A stretch of 7,698 nt of DNA from Chlamydiales bacterium. Its GTDB lineage: Bacteria > Chlamydiota > Chlamydiia > Chlamydiales > FEN-1388. The position numbers and the translations under genes were made by a program. The notes below the pieces were generated by a model. It was not told the origin of the DNA, ran no database searches, and saw only the letters and a program-made list of their open reading frames with translations. Positions within the stretch are counted from its first letter, which is position 1. Each line of letters begins with the position of its first letter. The stretch spans positions 1 through 7,698 of the forward strand of contig JAJFUY010000063.1 in the NCBI GenBank assembly GCA_021372185.1. The letters are read 5' to 3'. Below, one piece after another: positions 4,625-7,698 of the stretch.

Positions 4625-7312
4625 ATGCAAATTTTATCTTCAGATTCTTATTCAAATAGTAATAGTAATCTTGATCGGTGCAAACGGTTGCGGCATACGA
4701 TGCAAGAAAAGTTTGAGCTTGAAAAGCAGGCTTCTTTTACTTTGGATTTAGGCATAGATGTTCAGCAAGAAGATCAAGTGCCAATTTCAAGAAGAGCAAC
4801 TTTGTTTCAGCAAAAGGCTACTCTAAGCAAGACAAACACCTATTTTGCCAATATGTTTTCTCCTGTGGGTTTTGCGTCAAATCCACAAACGAACACCCCG
4901 TCAGCCTCTCCTAGAGCCTCTGTACAGAATCTAAAAGGTCTTTTCACCTACTTTTTATCAGAAAGACAAGAGACAGTAAAACGCATTAACGAAGCCTTTA
5001 AAGAGGCAGCTGGCTTAATTATAGAGCATACACTTCCCCTTGAAAAGAAAATGAGCCATTTGAGCACATATGTAGGGGCGCTTTTATTTATCCTGAAGTA
5101 CAAAATTTGCCATGGTGATCTTAAGCCTGAAAATATCCTATGGGGCGATGATAAGTTTGTTATGAGTGACTTTAATGGCTTTATTGACCTTAATGAAGCT
5201 TGTGCACTAATGAGGCCAGAATATCGCTTTGAAAATGAAGAAGAAAAAAATAGCATGAAGGTAATTGTGCAGGCCTTTTGTTCTAAATCGTCAGTTTTAG
5301 AGAAAGTCTGCAATGCAAATCCGGCTTTAGTGAAAAAACTAGAAAATTGGGGAGTTCTTGGCAATCAAGCAAAATTAGAAGAGCTTAAGAGCTATTTGTG
5401 GACAAGATGTATTCCAGATAGTAGCCCAGGATATGGCAGTAAGCTCTACCTTAAGCTCATGAATGACTACTTTTGGCGAGGTGATAAAGAAAATTACGTA
5501 AAGGCCGCTCAAGCACTTGATATTCGCGCTGCAGGCCTTACCCTGTATGTTATTCTTGCTGGTGCCAGTAAGCCTAAGGTTGAAGATGATGTAGAATACT
5601 ATAATACAATGCAAACCTCTTTAGAGGCTTTAGGGATACCTCGAGAAGCAGCTGTTATCATTCGACGCATGTCAGAGCCAAAAGGTGAAGATTTTTTACG
5701 CCGTTTTAAACTTCCTGTTTTGTTTCATGAGCTTGAAAGACTTGAAGATATTTTAGAAAATAGCCCACAAGATGTTGCCTCAATGAGTATTGACTTTTCA
5801 TTGATGCATCTTTCAGAAGTTACTCTTGCGGCAGAATTAGAGCCTGAAGAGGATTATTTAACAACCCTCACCTCTACAGAATCCACACTTACGAAACTAG
5901 AGAAAATACAACAATTTACTGCAGCCGCAGAGCTCTCAATTATAGATGATGACACAAAGAGAAAAAAAGTATCAGAGAAGCTTCTAGCTGCGATCGAGGA
6001 TGTTAAGATAGATGGCCTTCTTGCCAAATTAGATAAAAAAGATTGGATCTCGCAAGACGCGCGCAAAAAAATTATCGACCAAGCCTTTACTACATTTCCT
6101 CAAGGCCATGAATCTAGCCTCTATATTGATGGAGAACACCATACAGTACTGTTATTGGTAGATCCAGATAACTATTACGCCACAGAAGTTATGATTAAAA
6201 AAGAGATGATAGGAGATGGTGGCTCCGCAGTTGCTTACAAAACGTTATCTCTTCGCACCCTTACTTATGAAGTTGTAAAATATGCCAAAGAGCTTGCCGA
6301 TCCAACAGAAGCAGAGCGCTCACAGTTGATGCTTTCACAGATTGGAGAGCATGAGGGCGTGCAGCCTGCAGCAAAAACGTATATGTTAGATGAGAAAACG
6401 GTTGTTATTGAGCCGTTTTATAAAAATTGTGACTACGGTAAAGCCGTAAATGGAGAAATCCTCTGTTCAAGATTACAAATCCCACGAGATAGATGGAGTG
6501 ATTTAGAGACTGTAAGCACCCATATAACTCGCCTAAACATAGAGTTTCAGAGTTATTTCCTTTCTAATAAATCGCTTGATGAGAAAAACGAAAAGTTTAA
6601 AATTTTTGAATCTGAATATGGAAGCTGTATTGTTGGGATTTTAGGAATGCAAAAAGCAACTCAGCTTTTTGAAGATTACAGATCACTCATTGACACAGCA
6701 TCCCCGAGAGAAGAAGTTGAAGATATAAAAGAAATCACTAAGAGCCCTCGAAGCCCTCGTGTCACTGCCAAGGGCTTTCTTGCAGAAAGTATTAGCACCA
6801 TTAAGAAATTAACTACAAAGTCACGTAACACACCACCTCAAAGCCGTCGAAGCTCTATTTCAAAATTTGATGGAGAGCTAATAGCAGAAGAGCCAGCACG
6901 CCCATCACCTCGTGTGGATGCGACTACATTAGAAGTGGTCAATGTAAAAGCCGTTGAGGCTATACTTAGGGATCCGACTCTTACCCCAGACTTTCGTGGT
7001 CAAATCATACAAGAAGTTCGCGATACGATCATAAAAACGATAAGAAAATGCCAGGGCCTTATCTTGATCCATCACCTTACAGCCAGTGAAGATTCTCTGA
7101 TAGGTGAGAATCCAGTAACGGTAGAAAAAGAGTGGCGAAAAGGCGCCCGTAACGTTGATGATAAGCACTTAGACCTTAAAGGCCTTAACCATATCTCAAA
7201 CAAAGTTGCAAAGATAGGGGCAACGGTATTAGAAAATAAAAATGACCCATATCAAAAAAAATTACTTCAGTTATTAGCCGTTAAAGAAGAGGTGTGGAAA
7301 ATTACTTCTTAG
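4625..7312 (+). CDS. Protein kinase-like protein with C-lobe before N-lobe (possible circular permutation), 895 aa
   Basis: Large soluble protein with Ser/Thr-kinase features in unusual order. Residues 1-100 are low-complexity, Ser/Asn-rich at the start, with no glycine-rich loop. A kinase C-lobe follows: helix D-like LKGLFTYFL (103-111), helix E (143-161), catalytic loop HGDLKPEN (163-170; Asp165, Lys167, Asn170, a non-RD type), metal-binding DFN (182-184, normally DFG), a long insertion (about 190-262), P+1-like SPGY (267-270), and helix F ALDIRAAGLTLY (297-308; Asp299, Gly304). Helices end near 365. A helical linker follows, then an N-lobe: GDGGSAVAY (530-538), beta-3 VVK with Lys552, helix C with Glu562/564, and hinge VVIEPF (593-598). 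No second catalytic loop follows. Residues 690-765 look disordered with repeated SPR motifs; 770-895 are helical. No signal peptide or membrane helix is seen. Kinase relationship is sure; activity and role are not. A secreted effector is an inference. Confidence 0.8.
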   Translation: MQILSSDSYSNSNSNLDRCKRLRHTMQEKFELEKQASFTLDLGIDVQQEDQVPISRRATLFQQKATLSKTNTYFANMFSPVGFASNPQTNTPSASPRASVQNLKGLFTYFLSERQETVKRINEAFKEAAGLIIEHTLPLEKKMSHLSTYVGALLFILKYKICHGDLKPENILWGDDKFVMSDFNGFIDLNEACALMRPEYRFENEEEKNSMKVIVQAFCSKSSVLEKVCNANPALVKKLENWGVLGNQAKLEELKSYLWTRCIPDSSPGYGSKLYLKLMNDYFWRGDKENYVKAAQALDIRAAGLTLYVILAGASKPKVEDDVEYYNTMQTSLEALGIPREAAVIIRRMSEPKGEDFLRRFKLPVLFHELERLEDILENSPQDVASMSIDFSLMHLSEVTLAAELEPEEDYLTTLTSTESTLTKLEKIQQFTAAAELSIIDDDTKRKKVSEKLLAAIEDVKIDGLLAKLDKKDWISQDARKKIIDQAFTTFPQGHESSLYIDGEHHTVLLLVDPDNYYATEVMIKKEMIGDGGSAVAYKTLSLRTLTYEVVKYAKELADPTEAERSQLMLSQIGEHEGVQPAAKTYMLDEKTVVIEPFYKNCDYGKAVNGEILCSRLQIPRDRWSDLETVSTHITRLNIEFQSYFLSNKSLDEKNEKFKIFESEYGSCIVGILGMQKATQLFEDYRSLIDTASPREEVEDIKEITKSPRSPRVTAKGFLAESISTIKKLTTKSRNTPPQSRRSSISKFDGELIAEEPARPSPRVDATTLEVVNVKAVEAILRDPTLTPDFRGQIIQEVRDTIIKTIRKCQGLILIHHLTASEDSLIGENPVTVEKEWRKGARNVDDKHLDLKGLNHISNKVAKIGATVLENKNDPYQKKLLQLLAVKEEVWKITS
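6743..6760 (+). repeat. Tandem 9-bp repeat encoding Ser-Pro-Arg twice
   Basis: AGCCCTCGA is followed directly by AGCCCTCGT, differing only in the last base, and encodes residues 707-712 of the kinase-like protein (SPRSPR). It looks like a small slippage duplication within a disordered-looking segment. Further SPR motifs occur at residues 95-97, 693-695 and 761-763. Confidence 0.6.
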
Positions 7313-7629
7313 TGTGTAATCATGCTTAAAATGAAGACGCCTAGGATGATTGAGAGCATGCCAAGAAAGTGCCAAAGGCCAAAATTTTCGCCGTAGTAGA
7401 CAACGCCAATGAGGGCGATACCTAAAATGCCAAGTCCTGACCAGATGGCGTACACAATACTTACGGGTAGCTCTTTTAAGGTAAGAGATAGTGTCCAAAA
7501 ACAGAGACTATAGGCCCCTGCAACCAAGAGTGAAGGCAAAAGCTTTGATAACCCATAAGAGGCTTTAAGCGCGCTCGTCCCCACAATTTCAGCAATAACA
7601 GCAATAAACAAAAGCACGTACGCGTTCAT
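7309..7629 (-). CDS. Small multidrug resistance (SMR) efflux transporter, EmrE/Qac type
   Basis: A 106-residue inner-membrane protein with four hydrophobic helices (about 4-21, 30-50, 57-78, 86-104), the full SMR length. Residues known to matter in EmrE fall at the same positions: Tyr4, the proton/drug-binding Glu14 within AEIVGTS, Tyr40, Tyr60, Trp63 in YAIWSGLGI, and Gly90. This fits the drug/proton antiporter branch, acting as a small dimer that exports lipophilic cations; the SugE/Gdx branch is less likely. The real substrate is unknown. Its ATG overlaps the stop of an upstream minus-strand frame as ATGA (7629-7626), suggesting translational coupling. Only AGGG (7637-7634) serves as a weak ribosome site. 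Its TAA (7311-7309) overlaps the TAG of the convergent kinase-like gene, so any terminator must lie inside that gene. Confidence 0.9.
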   Translation of the reverse strand: MNAYVLLFIAVIAEIVGTSALKASYGLSKLLPSLLVAGAYSLCFWTLSLTLKELPVSIVYAIWSGLGILGIALIGVVYYGENFGLWHFLGMLSIILGVFILSMITH

Positions 7630-7698
7630 AAAACCCTAAGTGTGTAAAATATCTTCTTGTATCCGAGGGCCTCATATAACTGCAAGGTATTGATTTAT
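7626..7698 (-). pseudogene. C-terminal tail of a GNAT acetyltransferase-like gene, with an in-frame stop (partial)
   Basis: The minus-strand frame ending with TGA at 7628-7626 reads LYEALGYKKIFYTLRVL before the stop. This resembles the closing motif of GNAT N-acetyltransferases (LYE-x-LG-F/Y followed by a beta strand). The frame ends exactly in the ATGA that starts the SMR gene, the usual sign of a coupled operon pair, which argues the frame is or was a real gene. However, a TAA is present in the same frame at 7697-7695, one base from the window edge and only 22 codons before the final stop. Either the gene is recently broken or the resemblance is accidental. Too little is visible to name a substrate. 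Confidence 0.35.

Noticed and set aside
4948..5364. Minus-strand open frame of 138 codons inside the kinase-like gene
   Set aside because: It lies entirely opposite the conserved kinase C-lobe coding sequence, resembles no protein and has no convincing ribosome site; it is a shadow frame.
4625..7312. The kinase-like reading frame as two genes or a frameshifted gene
   Set aside because: The frame is open without interruption for 895 codons, codon use looks even throughout, and the missing lobes are not visible in other frames at the expected places.
7274..7498. Minus-strand open frame overlapping the SMR gene and the kinase-like gene end
   Set aside because: It is in another frame of the well-supported SMR gene on the same strand, is rich in Arg/His/Trp in shadow-frame fashion, and has no independent support.
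1..7698. CRISPR array, tRNA or rRNA gene, or insertion sequence
   Set aside because: No regularly spaced repeats, no tRNA-like cloverleaf or rRNA-like stretch, and no transposase motif or terminal inverted repeats were seen on either strand.

Overview
The window is ordinary bacterial DNA: short intergenic spaces, overlapping stop and start codons, Shine-Dalgarno-like sites, and GTG and TTG starts. Base composition looks low to moderate in GC, with the intergenic stretches and the leftmost gene clearly richer in AT than the transporter block. The peptide transporter is of the ordinary OppBCDF type. A long, unusual kinase-like protein with eukaryote-style kinase motifs follows it. That combination suggests a Gram-negative bacterium living with eukaryotic hosts (chlamydia-like or Legionella/Coxiella-like groups come to mind), but nothing seen here fixes the taxon.

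Layout. Bases 1-102 hold the possible end of an unidentified + strand reading frame. Bases 70-540 (minus) encode an unrecognised 156-residue basic protein with a good promoter and ribosome binding site. A 172-base divergent intergenic region (541-712) carries that promoter and a likely extended -10 promoter for the opposite strand. Bases 713-4551 (+) are a compact four-gene operon, oppB-oppC-oppD-oppF, encoding two permeases and two ATPases of an oligopeptide/dipeptide importer, with junctions of 3 nt, 0 nt and a 4-nt overlap. There is no substrate-binding protein gene (oppA) in the window. After a 73-base gap, 4625-7312 (+) encodes an 895-residue protein kinase-like protein. Its stop overlaps the stop of a convergent EmrE-type small multidrug resistance transporter (7309-7629, minus). 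Upstream of that transporter, and overlapping its start in an ATGA, is the tail of a GNAT acetyltransferase-like reading frame with an in-frame stop at the window edge.

The most striking object is the 895-residue protein. The kinase C-lobe (catalytic loop HGDLKPEN, metal-binding DFN, a P+1-like SPGY and the helix-F aspartate) lies at about residues 103-365. A convincing kinase N-lobe (glycine-rich loop GDGGSAVAY, a beta-3 lysine and a hinge) lies after it, at about residues 515-605. No N-lobe is visible before the C-lobe and no catalytic loop follows the N-lobe. The lobes therefore appear in reversed order, broken close to the hinge, as expected of a circularly permuted kinase or of two complementary half-kinases fused back to front. 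The protein also has a Ser/Asn-rich N-terminus and repeated Ser-Pro-Arg motifs in disordered-looking segments, which would fit a secreted host-directed effector, though secretion is only inferred.
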